Assembly: GCA_034401135.1 (NCBI GenBank)
Contig: JAWZSP010000001.1
Location: 496,001-560,000 of the forward strand
Source: Volutella citrinella
Lineage: Eukaryota > Ascomycota > Sordariomycetes > Hypocreales > Nectriaceae
Length of the DNA stretch: 64,000 bases
Reading direction: 5' to 3'
Both the position numbers and the translations under genes were made by a program. The notes beneath the pieces are model-generated. The model saw nothing but the letters and a program-made list of their open reading frames with translations. It was not told the origin of the DNA and did no database searches. The stretch's first letter is position 1. Each line of letters begins with the position of its first letter. Positions 1-12,140 of the stretch are shown piece after piece.

Positions 1-760
1 GTCTGTTAATAATAGATGGAAACACCGAGGCGCCGTGATTGGACATGCCGTAGACAACCAGGTTCAATGCTGCTGGTCGAGGCGCGACGTCCCACATCAA
101 GGCGGCGCAGCAGAGGAGGCATGGACTCGGCGAGTATCTGTCCAATAGTATAGTCTCGGATAGTATCGTATGCATGTGCGCTTGCCGTCACATCCAGCAG
201 TCAACAGGCCAAGATCGTCGCCCAGCGTTCCCCATTGCGCCTCGGCCGGGCCGCCCCTCTCTCCGCCATCCCCATTCCGCCCATTGATGTCATTGGACCC
301 TCCCTCGCCACAGGCTCGTGCGCGCACTCTAACCAAGACAAACAAAACGTTTCAAGCAGAAAGGGGCGGCCGATGGAGGTATGTGTCAAGCCAACTGCAC
401 CGCGGTGGAGCTGTGGTTTTCCATTTTGGGCCGCATAACGTGGCGAAATGAGGACCGTCGCGGAACCTCGCGCGCTCGTGCAGAATGCAGATCGTCCAGG
501 TGCCAGGTCATCAGGCCCTCGCGCACCTCGTATTGCCCCTTTGCATGATGTCAATTGGCCCGCCGAGTCCAGAGTTACTGACGACATCAAATACGAGCGT
601 CTCCTCGTTGATGCTATATAAGGCATTGCTTTCCTCGTCAATAATCCGACTATTCAGCATCACCAAACACAACTCCACAGCTTCACTAACAACTTCACCA
701 ACATCTTTACCACCTTCAACAACCAATCAATACACACTTGCACCCCTCCAAACCGCAATC
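1..760. other. Non-coding region upstream of phiA-like gene
   Basis: I see no convincing coding exon here; the reading frames are short or compositionally unlike the neighbouring genes. The right end holds the promoter and a C/A-rich leader (about 650-760) of the PhiA-like gene. Confidence 0.5.
613..622 (+). promoter_or_regulatory. TATA box of the phiA-like gene
   Basis: The sequence CTATATAAGG lies about 140 nt before the start codon at 761. A CA-rich leader typical of strongly expressed fungal genes follows it. The spacing and match are good, but the transcription start is inferred. Confidence 0.6.
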
Positions 761-1398
761 ATGTACTTCAAGAACATCGCCCTCGCTCAGATCTTCGCCG
801 GCCTGGCTGCCGCTGCGCCTGCGCCCGCCGCCTCTGATGCTCCCACCCCGATCCCTTCCGTCTTCAGCCTCATGGCTCTCCGGTCCGCCAGCGACTTCCA
901 CTTCAGCCCCGTCAGCGCCTCCAAGGGCTCTCTCTACCTCAACCTCGGCACTCGCCAGGACGCCGTGTGCGCGAACCCGTCCGACGGCGCCGCCGACTTC
1001 CGCATCGAGGACGGCAAGCTGATCCTCTACAACGTCGGCGCTCCCGCCCAGCAGATCTACGTCGACCGCTCCGGCATGGGTAAGAATCCAGTTCCCGAAA
1101 TTGTGTCCATGTGCAACACCAGCTGACACCCTAGACAGGTCAGGGCCGACTTGGCTACGTGACTGAGGGCACTGGCGCCCCCAGGAACAGCGAGGTCTCC
1201 GGCTGGGCAACCGATGAGCAGGAGAACCTCCTCTTCAACGGTGCCAGCCTCATCGCCTGCCCCGCTCAGCCCGAGGGCAGCTGGTATCTCTGGGTCTCGA
1301 CTGGAACTGCTACCCCCGGCGGCAACTCGGGCTGCCTGGGCCTGTCCCTCCGTGTCCTCGAGGAGCAGAACGCCAACAGCTGCCAGTACTCCCAGTAA
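761..1398 (+). CDS. phiA: PhiA-like secreted cell wall protein
   Basis: This is a 192-aa secreted protein resembling the fungal PhiA family. In Aspergillus that family is a cell wall protein needed for phialide and conidium development. Exons are 761-1079 and 1139-1398; the 59-nt intron has GTAAGA, a GCTGAC branch point and ACAG. Residues 1-18 form a signal peptide (MYFKNIALAQIFAGLAAA) followed by an Ala/Pro stretch. The family features visible are an early SLMALRSASDFHF segment, the QQIYVD-G motif before the intron, a Trp/Tyr-containing middle and a late SGCLGLSL motif. The start at 761 is chosen because the signal peptide follows at once; the longer upstream frame runs through the promoter. 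A TATA box and CA-rich leader suggest strong expression. The family call is by motif recall, not a search. Confidence 0.82.
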
Positions 1399-1991
1399 TA
1401 GTATCGCAAGTCCGCGACTGTAAGGGTCCCCGGTGGCTCTGGAAATGGCCGACAGCCCGCTTGAGTGCTTGGGGATGATATGAGGCAATGTATAACAGAC
1501 AGAATTTTGACATGTATAAAAGAACACAAACTGCGGGTCAAAGCCTGTTCGCAAGATTGAATACCCGGGGTCATTTGTGACATGCAAGCTGCTTTCGACG
1601 AGTTGGCCTCCAGAGTCGTATGTCAAAAACACGGCTTTTGTTACCCAACTACGGGCTCGGTTCAACCAGGGCAATTCAGAAGCAGACACACGTTGCGGAC
1701 AAGCCTCACAATCGAATCACTGACATCATCTTTGTCTGTCAAATAGCAACAGCCATGTTTGTGTGCTGCTAGTGTCAACCTAGCTAGAGCACCTAGGTGC
1801 CGAACATTAAGCAAGCGGAAGTAAGCAAGCAACGCCGGAAGCGTGAGCAACGAGTGGAATGCCGCGCAGCGAGTTGCACTGCATGTCTGTTTAGGCCACG
1901 TCTGCCGCCTCTCCATCTCCTGCCAGCTTTCGTTCCAAGCCAACTCTCTGCCGTAATTCTCCGGTTCAGGCCCTATTCACCGCCAACGAGG
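1399..1991. other. Intergenic, convergent 3' ends
   Basis: This spacer lies between the rightward phiA-like gene and a leftward candidate gene. I see no coding potential. Confidence 0.5.
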
Positions 1992-2354
1992 TTACTGGGG
2001 CTTTTCGGATTGCGCTGCCTGCTTCTCTCGCTCTTTCTTTCTTTCTTCGCAAGTGGTGCATCTATGGCCCTTGGGCCAGGCCACATCACAGTCGTCATCG
2101 TAATTGTAGTACTTCCACTCGATAATCCTTTTGGGTCCTCTATCAGTGCGGGCAGTATGGTACTCGCCGATTTCCACCCCATCTTGGTTTAAAGCCTTGG
2201 ATCCAGCGCGAGGGGGCGAACTTTTGCAGGCCCCTCCACAGCGCTCCACCTCAACAGCGTTGCTTCTGTCGCAAAAGTCCTGGTTATCGTTAACAATCGC
2301 GTTGCATATCCAGAAGCTATGCCTTGGTGCCGATGTGCGTATTTCCTCGCCCAT
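1992..2354 (-). CDS. Small Cys-rich protein, unknown function (candidate gene)
   Basis: This is a single-exon frame of 120 aa on the minus strand. I do not recognise the family. Residues 14-17 read FWIC. Further cysteines follow in the N-terminal half (DFC, ERCGGAC), and a CxxC pair (RCTTCEE) lies near a very charged C-terminal tail rich in Lys, Glu and Arg. The spacing could suit a small zinc-binding module, but that is a guess. There is no signal peptide. Support for a real gene is its balanced composition and a good TATA box (minus strand, 2505-2514) about 150 nt upstream, followed by a CA-rich leader without long competing frames. No intron is needed. It could still be a chance frame. Confidence 0.45.
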   Translation of the reverse strand: MGEEIRTSAPRHSFWICNAIVNDNQDFCDRSNAVEVERCGGACKSSPPRAGSKALNQDGVEIGEYHTARTDRGPKRIIEWKYYNYDDDCDVAWPKGHRCTTCEERKKEREKQAAQSEKPQ

Positions 2355-3591
2355 GTTGGATGCTTCCTAGGTGTTGTCTGTATCGACCTGAAAGGGCAAT
2401 GAGCAAGTGAGCGAGTATGTGGATGAGTGAGTCTGCGTGTGTAGTTGGCTGTTCTGCGCGGGTGGACCGAGTGTGTAGATAGCTTGGGAGTTCATGACCG
2501 CCGACATTATATAGCCACACGTTCTAAGATACCAATGCGATTCAGTCATCATCTTCTTCCTGTGAATGAGTTTGCTTAACATGTGTGCTTGTCACCCGCA
2601 TATCAAAATCGGGAAACAGTGTGACTAGCTCACTTGATGCACACGGGCCCAAACTTGAGCAGGTTTGTCTTTGACTTTACCATTCAATTTCCATATTTAG
2701 GATCCAGCAGTCAAGAAAAAGGGTTGTTGCCTCTCGCGTGCGTTATGTTGTGCTCCCCATATTTTATCGCGGCTACGGCGGTTCGTGGCGCCTCCTCAAC
2801 TAAAACTAATCGGACATGCTTAAAATCAATGGCAAACAGGTTGGCAGTGATCAAATCAAGAGGTTTACGTTTTTGAGAACAATTCCGTTCTTTTATTGTA
2901 ATTCACGTACAGAATCCAATTTCATCTCGCCATCATCTACGACACAAAATGACCCGATGTTGGACCAAGAGGCCAGCGTGAACCCTACTGTATGTACCGC
3001 CCCGACCCGCTCATCACTACTTACAGTTACAGTTATTAAACAAATAAAATGCATCTATTTGTATCAGGAGCATCTGATAGAGGCAATCTCAATTGTTGCG
3101 TGCATGAGCATGCCGACTGCTCAACACGTGACCTCCGACACAGCCTACAGTCTCCCCCGTATTAGTAAGGTGGGCTATTGCTGGGTTTGGTTTAGCGCTT
3201 CATGCCCAGAAAAATCCTCTGTGGTTGATGATGCATGACCCCGCAACACAAAACCTCGTCCCTCTTGAAGGCCCCGATCTGAATTATTACTCACTCTGCT
3301 CTTGACTCCTCGATTCTGCCCCATCTACATACTGTCGCGAAGCCGGAAAGACCAATCATAGCCGAGCAGATTACTCGCCCTTGGACGTTGCTTTTTAACG
3401 TCGAGTCACGCCGCCAATTCCCTGCCCGCATACATACTGCAGGTGCACCGGGACTACGTAGATCGGTAGCCCCGCCTCCGACATCGCCGCCCTGGTCTAG
3501 TCATAAAACAGACGGCTAGTTTGCAAACTTTCATCCACAGCTCCAACGTCGAACCACACCTACCACGCTGGTACCTTGCACAGACGACGCC
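2355..3591. other. Divergent intergenic promoter region
   Basis: This region separates the leftward small gene from the rightward phosphoserine aminotransferase gene. Short frames around 2634-3238 lack splice support or family resemblance. The last 60 nt before 3592 are CA-rich, as expected for a 5' leader. Confidence 0.5.
2505..2514 (-). promoter_or_regulatory. TATA box of the small Cys-rich gene
   Basis: Read on the minus strand the sequence is CTATATAATG, about 150 nt before the start codon at 2354. It is followed by a C/A-rich leader. Confidence 0.45.
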
Positions 3592-5389
3592 ATGGCCTCC
3601 AGATCTGACATCACCTATTTTGGCGCAGGCCCGTCTCTGATTGACACTGCTGTTCTCGAAGATGCCGCCGGGGCCCTGCTGAACTATCAGGCAACTGGCC
3701 TGGGTGGTATGAAGTTCCCCCGCTGTCCTCCTTCCCCTGTTGCACCATATTTACTTCCCAAGAGCCATCTTGGATCGAAGCAAATTAGTCAGCCATCTTG
3801 ACTGTGTAATGCTAACATCCGTCTCCTCTCATCCAGTGGCTGAGCATTCTCACCGTTCGCCGTTGGCAGCTGGCATCATCAATCAGGCTAAGGCTGATCT
3901 GGCCGCCTGCCTTGATATTCCAGACGACTATGAAGTCCTTTTCATGCAAGGCGGTGGCACAGTATGTGATTCCTGTTCCAGAAAAGTAATGCTGACATGC
4001 TGACGCCGATTGTTAGGGAGAATTCTCCGCCGTTTTGTATAACCTTGTTGGCGCCTGGGTTGCCCGCAAGCACAAGGAAATCTTCGGAGACGCTCAAGGC
4101 GATCAACCTGAGTTAACCCAGAAGCTCAAGCAAGCTGTGGACAACCAGCTCAAGATTGACTACCTTGTGACTGGCACCTGTAGGTTGACCAAGTTCCATC
4201 CTTCCGTCGGAGGATCATGGGATATGTTCTAGATATCAAGAATAACAGCTAACTTGGCTTTCTTGATAGGGTCCCAGAAAGCGTCCGCTGAAGGTGAACG
4301 GCTCTTGGGCTCAAACCACATTAACATGTGAGTAAAAACACCACACTTAAAACAGAGGCCACCTTCGCGAGAAATAGCCCATGCGGAGAACACATATTTA
4401 GAGCCTAGTATGCTGACGGTGTATGAATCGATAGTGTGGCCGATGCCCGAAAGTCAAACAACGGCAAGTTCGGAATCATCCCAGATGAGAGCACCTGGAA
4501 GCTCTCTGAAGACGCTGCTTTCGTTTACTACTGCGACAACGAGACCGTTGATGCGGTTGAGTTTCCCGCATTCCCCAAGTCCCTGGAGCCGGGACCTGAC
4601 GGAAAGGGCCCGATTGTTGTGGCCGATATGAGCTCGAACATCTTGACGAGGAAGATCCCTGTCAAGAACTTCTCCGTCCTCTTCTTTGGTGCCCAGAAGA
4701 ACCTCGGACCTGCTGGCGTCACTGTGGTGGTGCTCAAGAAGAGCCTGCTGCCGCCAGTCACTTCCCAGCCCTCTCCTGTTATGATGCGACAGCTGGGCCT
4801 GCCGATTCCTCCCATCATCTTCCAGTACGAGGCTATTGCCAAGAACAACAGTCTTTACAACACGTTGAGCATCTTCGAGTACGTTAAGTGATTCTTTCCT
4901 ACTGAGGTCATACTGACCTGTTTTTTAGCGTGTACATCATCGGCAAGGTTCTTCAGAAGATGCTGAAGACATACCCGAACAAGGTCGAGGGTCAGCAAGC
5001 CGTTTCTGACAAGAAGGCTCAACTTATCTACGATGCGATTGAGGCCTTCCCTGATGCTTACCGCATTGTTCCCGACAAGGCAGTGCGATCGCGCATCAAC
5101 ATCTGCTTCAGGGTCACAAAGGGCGGCGATGTCGATGCCGCTGAGAAGGCCTTCCTGGCAGAGGGCACTGCTCAGGGACTAACTGGACTGAAGGGACATC
5201 GTTCAGTGGGCGGTAAGCTACACCCAGAGACGAACCAAATGACTATTCTTGTGTTTATTTCATCTCCTCTTGGACGAGTGGTACTAACATTGGAGTTTAT
5301 TAGGGATCCGAGCAAGCAACTACAACTCGATTACCCTTGAGGGTGCTGAGAAGCTTGCCAAGTTCATCCGTGCCTTTGCGTCTTCGTAG
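3592..5389 (+). CDS. SER1: Phosphoserine aminotransferase
   Basis: This PLP enzyme converts 3-phosphohydroxypyruvate and glutamate to phosphoserine in serine synthesis. The model has seven exons: 3592-3706, 3837-3961, 4017-4179, 4270-4327, 4435-4878, 4929-5212 and 5304-5389. It gives 424 aa, close to fungal homologs. Visible landmarks are the N-terminal FGAGPSLI, the substrate-loop VAEHSHRS formed across intron 1, FMQGGGT, TWSQKA across intron 3, VADARK across intron 4 and DMSSNI before the PLP lysine in FFGAQKNLGPAGVT. The C-terminal block contains RSRINICFR and GHRSVGGIRASNYN across the last intron. All introns keep frame. The start has a good context (GCCATGG). Class V aminotransferase identity is firm; the yeast symbol is used for orientation. 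Confidence 0.95.
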
Positions 5390-6512
5390 GCAGATTGGGG
5401 TTGGTTTCAACACATTACTGAGCACGACATGGGCTCTGGGAGGCCAGCAGCACCAGCTTAGTTCATCTCAGACCTGTAGGGTGCTGAGTACGGGGTGGTA
5501 ACGGTGCCGCCCCATCCTTCAACTGGAGTCACTCAATCGGTACTGAAAATTGTCATTGAGAAAGCAGTTCTTCATAAATATGTGTTAGACTGGATGACAT
5601 CTGTAGTTATTTGGAAGCTAAATTTTCCATAAAAGTACTTGGACCATTTCGGGGAAGCAATCGCCCAATTTGTCGAGGTGAACATTCCTCTCTTGATGAA
5701 CTCTAAACCTGTCTGAGCCTTTGGCGCTGTCGTAGTGGATGCGGGTTGGCCATTTCCCAGGAGTCGTCGATGGGACTGAAGTAGAGAGCCCTATCACTGG
5801 TCATCTATCGGGTCGAGGGAATCTCTAATCAATGCAATGGCAAAATGCTTCCACATGCACCGACCATGATGCGAAACGTTGATGCGACGTTGACGGTTGA
5901 GCTGTGCTTGCATGTGCTGGATGCTCGAGTCAAGCTTAATTGAAGTGTGGGGTTGCCGTGTGTGGTGAGAGCGTCAAAGAAAGGTCATCTGACAGAGCCA
6001 GGGCCTCATTAGTTTGGCATCAGAGGGCCATTCGTATGAGCTGAGCGAGGACTTGATGGGAGAGGAGGTGGATGCTCGTCAACAGCGACTGGAATGTCAT
6101 GATCCACCACACCACCACTAACTATCTGCTATAATTACAGTGGAGCGCTGTAGATTCTTAGCGGCGGAACCATCCACTGGCCCCCGCCCTTGACCACCTC
6201 CACGACACACCACCGGACCGACCTAATGGGGCCAACGAATGCGCCTGAAAGCGTCCGTCATGTGACCCGACCACCCCCCGTCACGTCACCCGGCATCCGC
6301 ATGCGCACCCTGGACACTTGCTGTTATCTGATCATCAGATAAAAAACCTCGCACCACCCACCACCACAATTGCCGACGAACGTCTGTGCATCCTCCCGCG
6401 CGACGAGACTGCGATCCCGCCTGGCCTCGCGCCTCTCGCTCTGCCTCGCCCGCCCTCGCCCTCTCCTCCGCCCGGGAGCCGCTCACCCTCGCTCCGCCCG
6501 CTCCGCCTAGCC
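5390..6512. other. Intergenic region with ferric reductase promoter
   Basis: I see no coding exon. The last 200 nt before 6513 are very C-rich, which fits a 5' leader. A palindromic CTGATCATCAG lies at 6328-6338 and contains GATCA, so it could touch GATA-type iron regulators. That link is speculative. Confidence 0.4.
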
Positions 6513-9126
6513 ATGAGGCTCCAGCGCACCTGGGGCCTCGCAGCGAGCCTAGGCCTGGGCCTGTGCCTCTCGCCCGCCTCCGCTGCTGCCACGGGATCCG
6601 CCGGTGAGGCCATCACAAGCCAGGTCGCCGACGAAACAGCAGCAGCAGCGCCGCCCGCCAGGATCAACAACGACGCCTGCGTGTACGCCTGCGAGAGCGC
6701 CCTCGACCCCGTGCGCTTCAGCGACGTGCCGCCCGACGTGTCGCGCGCAAACAAGACGTGCCACAGCCTGCGTGCCCTGTCGTCGCTGTACCTCTGCGTC
6801 GAGTTCTACTGCGAGCCCGTCGCCCGCGCCCCGTGGCTGGCCCGCCTCAACAACACGTGCCAGGTCCACTACGCCGCCTCCATCCCGCCCTTTGACCTCG
6901 TCGCCAACTACTCCCTTGACGACATCGTCGCCCTGCCCCGCGTCAACCTGTCCCAGTCCAAGAACGGCACCTTTGACCATGTCGTCCTGCCCAGCCGTCA
7001 CCTGTTTGGTGTCTGGTGGGACACTCACGTACGCAACCCGTTCATTTCAATTCATCCGCTTCATGCTCACCGTCTCGTCAGGATGCCGTCGACTATGTTC
7101 ACCACTACCATCTGCTCTACGGGTAAGCTCTCACTCTAATCTCATTCACCTTAATGCTAACTCACTTCTGCAGCGGCGCCATGGTCGTCTTCTGGCTCGT
7201 CGTCGTCGCCATTGGCATGACATGCCACGCCGTAGAGGCCTGCGCCAGCCTCGACGTCGCGAGACGCCAGTCCAACAAGCCCATGCGCAAGGTCTTCCAG
7301 TTCTGCAACTGGGTCAAGGCCTACATCTCAACACCCGCCACCTTTGGTGAGCGTTGCGCCCAAAAGATCGGCTGGGGTACCGTTCCCCCGAGGATCCAGA
7401 GTCTGACGCTCACCTGCTTCCTCATCATCAACATCGCCTTCTCCATCCACGGTTACCGCCTCACCCCGGAGAACTTTTAGTAAGTTTCCCTTCATCACTT
7501 GTCCATTATGAAAACCAAACCAGCTGACCGCATCACAGCTTTGCCACCATCAAGAGACAGGTGCTTCGATATGTCGCCGACCGCACAGGCATCATCTCAT
7601 TCGCCAACTTCCCCCTCATCTGGCTCTTTGGCATGCGGAACAATGTCTTGATGTGGTTGACGGGATGGGACTTTGGCACCTACAACAACTTCCACCGATG
7701 GGTGGCCCGAATCGCTACTCTGCAAGCCGTGATTCATTCCGTCTTCTACTCGATCCTTGTCTACGACGGTAAGTTGTCCATTCTGGCTCCATACCGAGCT
7801 GCAAACCCAAACTGACGATGACGTAGAGGGCGGATGGGGCAGATACATCGGATGGTGGAAGGAATACTTCTGGTGGACCGGTGAAGTGGTGAGTACCGTT
7901 GATATCAAATGCTGGCCTCCAGCTTCGCTAATGCTTCTGCTCCAGGCCACTATTGCCATGTCCCTTGTCGTCGGGCTTTCATTCTACTGGATCCGAAGGC
8001 AACAATACGAGACATTCCTCATCCTCCACATTCTCCTCTCCATCGTGGTCCTCCTCGCGATGCTTGGGTACGTGAAATCGTCTTTAAAATCAACCACCTC
8101 AGCCATGATGAATACTAACATCTCTCCAGCCATGTGTCCATCTTCAGCGGCATGTACGACCCCTTCTTCTGGATCCCCGTCTACATCTGGCTCGGCGACC
8201 GCATCATCCGCACGCTACGCATCCTGGCCTTCAACCCCAAGTTTTGGAATACGTGGGCCACCGCGCAATACAACCCGTCGTCCAACATCGTGCGCCTCAC
8301 CGTGCCCTGGGCGTCGAGCCTCTACAGGCCCAGCATCGGCACCTTCTACTACATCCACGTCCTCAACGGCCCGCGCTGCTGGGAGAGCCACCCCTTCACC
8401 GTCGCCTCCGTCGTCGACCAGGAGCAGCTCGCCTCCAAGATGCTCGGCGAGCAGGTGCCGCTGCTCGAGTCCGACGACGAGCTCGAGCGCCCCGCCGACG
8501 CCGCCGACACCGAGGCCGACGACCACCTCATCGACGACGGCGCCTGCTCCATGACGTTCCTCATCCGGCCCTACGACGGCTTCACCTCGCGCCTCCGCGA
8601 CGTCGCCGAGGCAAACTGGCCGCGTAAGACGCCCGTCCAGGTCCTCGTCGACGGGCCCTACGGCCACACCCAGGACTTCCACCTCTTCGACCACGTCATC
8701 TTCGTCGTCGGCGGCAGCGGCGCCGTCGTACCCCTCTCATACCTGCAGGTCCTCACCGGCCCCGGCGCCCCAAAGTCGGTCCACATCCACTGGGCCGTCC
8801 GCGAGCCCGCCTTTGCGCTCGACGTCCTGCGCACCGACGTTGGCGAGACGCTCGGCAGCGAGAACCTCGCCATCAGCCTCTACCTGACATCGCACTCTCG
8901 TGACACCGATTCCAGCGACTGGCCCGCCCAGGTCGCCCTCCACAGCGGCCGCATCGATGCCGCTTCCGTCATCCTCGCCTCCCGCGAAAAGACTCTAGGC
9001 GAGAGCCTTGCCGTCATTGCCTGTGGACCTGCGCAGATGGCCGACCTCGCGCGGAAGACGGTCGCTTCTCTCGTGCATTCTGGTGACTCCAGGATAGAGT
9101 ATTTTGAGGAGAGTTTCCAGTGGTGA
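6513..9126 (+). CDS. Ferric-chelate reductase (FRE/NOX-type flavocytochrome b)
   Basis: This is a membrane metalloreductase that passes electrons from NADPH through FAD and two hemes to extracellular ferric or cupric chelates. Exons are 6513-7028, 7082-7122, 7174-7479, 7539-7768, 7827-7888, 7946-8067 and 8130-9126, giving 757 aa. A signal peptide (about 1-25) precedes a Cys-rich ectodomain with N-glycosylation sequons. The transmembrane ferric reductase domain shows the paired heme histidines FHRW...VIHS and ILH...GHVS. The FAD motif is HPFTVAS, followed by a long acidic insertion ([14 protein letters not shown]). The NADPH side has DGPYGH and VVGGSGA, and the protein ends with an aromatic EESFQW tail. 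The start at 6513 puts the signal peptide first; an in-frame upstream ATG (6318) would add a Pro-rich leader. Plasma membrane location is inferred. Substrate is not shown. Confidence 0.92.
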
Positions 9127-9612
9127 TTTTTGCACAATGAGAAATTGGTTTTAAGAAGCATCACCTTGGGGGGCGTTTGCAATGGCGTTTGTTTAAACGG
9201 GCACTCCGGTTCCATTTTGCATACAAAGACGTTGGATACACGAGTAGATTACCCATATACCAATGACTACACAGCCACAAGGCTATTATATCTTTCATAA
9301 TTTTGTGCCTGCTTGAACTCCATGACTTGACCCTGGAACAGCTCAATCACATTTCCCAACAGATAGTGGTACAGTCTGGTGTTCGTTCCACTTACTTGAG
9401 CACGTCACATATCCAGACAGTCAATAGTCACATCATAAGAACTCGAGCTTTTATCTGACTGGTATCATTCTGTTGCAAGCATAGAGCTAATTATTTACAG
9501 ATCACAGACATGTACAGCTAATCCTCCGCTCTCAACCCTCAACTCCTCCTCAGCTAAGAAATTCGTCCATCATGGTGATAAGAGTATTATCGGGGTTTGG
9601 TAATTATTCTTC
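9127..9612. other. Intergenic, convergent 3' ends
   Basis: Terminator and 3' UTR space lies between the ferric reductase and the leftward hexose transporter. It is AT-rich relative to its flanks and I see no gene in it. Confidence 0.5.
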
Positions 9613-11349
9613 TTAAACGTGCTCAAGAGTGGGCTTCTCGAGGTAGTCACCGGCACCGACAGTGCTGGCAAAGGTGGTGGTAGGCTTCCACTTGGCAGAC
9701 TTGCGGGGAGTGGTCTCCTCCATCATCTTGTCGACTTGCTCCAGGGAAAGACCCTTGGTCTCGGGGACAAGGAAGTAGGCGTAGACAAAGGCGCAGGTGC
9801 AAAGGCCGCCCCAGACGAAGAACACAGCCGACTTCATGTTTCCGCGCTTCTCACCGACCATGTAGGGGGTGATGACAGCAATGATGGTGTTCCAGAGCCA
9901 GTTGGAGGCGGTGGACAGACCAACACCACGGGATCGAATGGGGAGAGGGAAGATCTCGCCAATGACGATCCAGGCACCGGGGCCCCAGGTGGAGGCGAAG
10001 AAGAAGATGAAGATGGCGATGAAGGCGATCTGGGCGTTGACGGCGGGAATGTTGTCGGCAACCTGCTTAGTGGCGTCGAGAGGGTCGGTGTGGGTGTGGT
10101 TGAAACCGACGGTCATACCGATAATAGCAACAAGGAACTGGCAGACCAACATGCCAAAGGCACCGATAATGAGAATAGATCGGCGACCGAATCGCTCAAC
10201 GGTCCAGAAGGACAGGGGAGTGGAGAAGACGTTGACGATGGTGAAGACCATGGACATGATGAAGGGGTTCTCGATAGCGCCGGTAGACTTAAGGAAGGGG
10301 GTGGAGTAGTAGAAGATGAAGTTGACACCAGTCCACTGCTGCATCATCTGGAGAGAAGTGCCGAGGATGGTGCGGCGAAGGTTGGACTTGGCCTCCCAGA
10401 GGCTTCCGCGGAAGCAGTTGGCCCAGCTGCCGAACCAGGTGCTGTCGGGGATGAGGGCGCGCTCGTACTCCTCGTTGGCGACAATCTCAGCAAGCTCAGT
10501 CTGGACATACTGAGAGTCCTTGGGCTGGCCACGAACGCGAGCCAGGGCGTCGGCGGCATCCTCAATGCGGCCCTTCTTGACGAAGTATCGGGGAGAGTCG
10601 GGGAGGAAGAACAGACCACCGCCAAGGATGACAGCCCAGATGAACTGGATGCCAATGGGGATGCGGTACGAGGATTCGTCGGTGAACTTTTCAGTGCCGT
10701 AGACGACGCAGGAGGCAAGCATGAGACCGATGGTAATGCAGAATTGGTACCCGGCGACGAGAGCACCACGGACCTTGCGAGGGCACTGTGGAGAACAGGT
10801 GTTAGAATCACCCTAGGGAGCATCGCGGGAGAGGCGCAAACTTACAATCTCAGACATGTACAGAATGACAATGGCGGACTCGAAACCGACACCAACACCG
10901 GCAATGAGACGACCAGAGACGATGGCACCAAGAGCACTGCCGTGACCAGTAATCATCTGGATGGCAACACCGACGCAGTAGATAGCACAACCGATAATGA
11001 CAGTCCACTTGCGGCCAATCCAGTCGGCAACGTCACCAGCGATGATGGCACCGAAAAAGGTACCGCAGGACAGAATAGAGGTGATCAGGGAGGTGTTGCT
11101 TTCGGACAGGGCGGTCTTGCCAGCGCCCTCGACCATCTTGATGAAGACGGCGGAGCCATTGACACCATTGATGTAACCAGAGTCGTAACCGAAGAAGATA
11201 CCTCCAAAGGAGGCGAAGGCGCAGAGGAGGTAGGCCTTCCAGGTGATGGGAGCTTCGATCTGCTCCACGTTCTCAGCAGTCCTGAGGATGGTAGAGGGGT
11301 TGGCAGCCGTGGTGGCCGCCTGGGTCTCCTTGTCGTCGACGGAACCCAT
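9613..11349 (-). CDS. MFS hexose transporter (high-affinity glucose type)
   Basis: This is a 12-TM sugar:proton symporter of the major facilitator superfamily. Minus-strand exons are 11349-10846 and 10785-9613, giving 558 aa. Sugar-porter signatures are visible: FASFGGIFFGYDSGYINGV in TM1, GDVADWIGRKW after TM2, GRLIAGVGVGFESA, the SEICPRKVRGAL segment spanning the intron, QQWTGVNFIFYYSTPF in TM7, ERFGRR and the C-terminal PETKGLSLEQVD. Codon use is strongly biased to C/G third positions, which suggests high expression. The start at 11349 follows the usual length of the family's N-terminal tail. Glucose as substrate is inferred from family resemblance; xylose or other hexoses are possible. 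Upstream lies the 8-kb gene-empty region. Confidence 0.92.
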
Positions 11350-12107
11350 CGTGGGCGAGTTGCTTGGCGTGTTGAGGCGTGCGAGACAGCCGGCGCGAGT
11401 CAAGGGCGGGATTGTGTGAGATGAGAAACACGACCCGATCGAGAGGGCAGATGTGATTGATGAGTGTGGTGATGGGGGGGAGGAGGGAGGAAAAAAGTGG
11501 AAGAGTGAGGAGGTGGTGAGACAGGATGATCTACCAGAGTCAAGACAGTTTCACGGGAAGGGGAGGACGACGTCCTTTTATTCTTGGGGGAGGAAGAAGC
11601 TGTGCCGGGAAGGAAGCACGAGCACAGGCGCGCGCGCGCGAGCAGGGACGGGGCAAGAACGGCCGAACCAACGAGTAACGTGCCCTCCTTTCGGGGTCCC
11701 TTGGTACCCAGCTCGAAGCTACGCTACTCTATGGGGAAGGGAGCTCTTGCTTCAATGACATGGCATGGCACGCGCCTTCCCAGCGGTGATGCACAAGCTG
11801 CCAAAACGGCACTGCGGCACAATGCACACTCCCCCTTTGCCTCCCGAGGCACGCCCTCTCCCGAGCGGCGCCCTTGCCTGAGGTGGTGGGCGCGCGATAC
11901 CCCGAGGGGTATGGGGAAAGGGCCGGTAGGGTAAGAAAAAAATTGAGTGGGCAGACCTCGAGGAGAAAGGCCGAGTTTGAACCAGAGATTCAATGGCAGA
12001 GAGCATTCGAGGAACAGCTCTTGCAGTTGGGTTGCACATGAGCTAGCTTCGGTCGAGGCGATCCGGGCCCGTGATTGGGTAGGGCTAGGGCGTGCGTCAA
12101 GTCGCCC

Positions 12108-12140
12108 AGGGGGGGTGGTGGTCGCATTGCGGGGGGGTCC
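12108..12140 (+). repeat. Paired seven-G runs
   Basis: Two runs of seven G flank a GGTGGT-containing spacer, followed by CCCC and CCCCGGG. With further G runs nearby this is a possible G-quadruplex former on the plus strand. Confidence 0.4.

Noticed and set aside
9619..11424. A 601-codon open frame on the plus strand
   Set aside because: It lies antisense to the hexose transporter, whose strong third-position bias opens the opposite frame. It is Gly/Asp/Glu-rich and has no protein family features.
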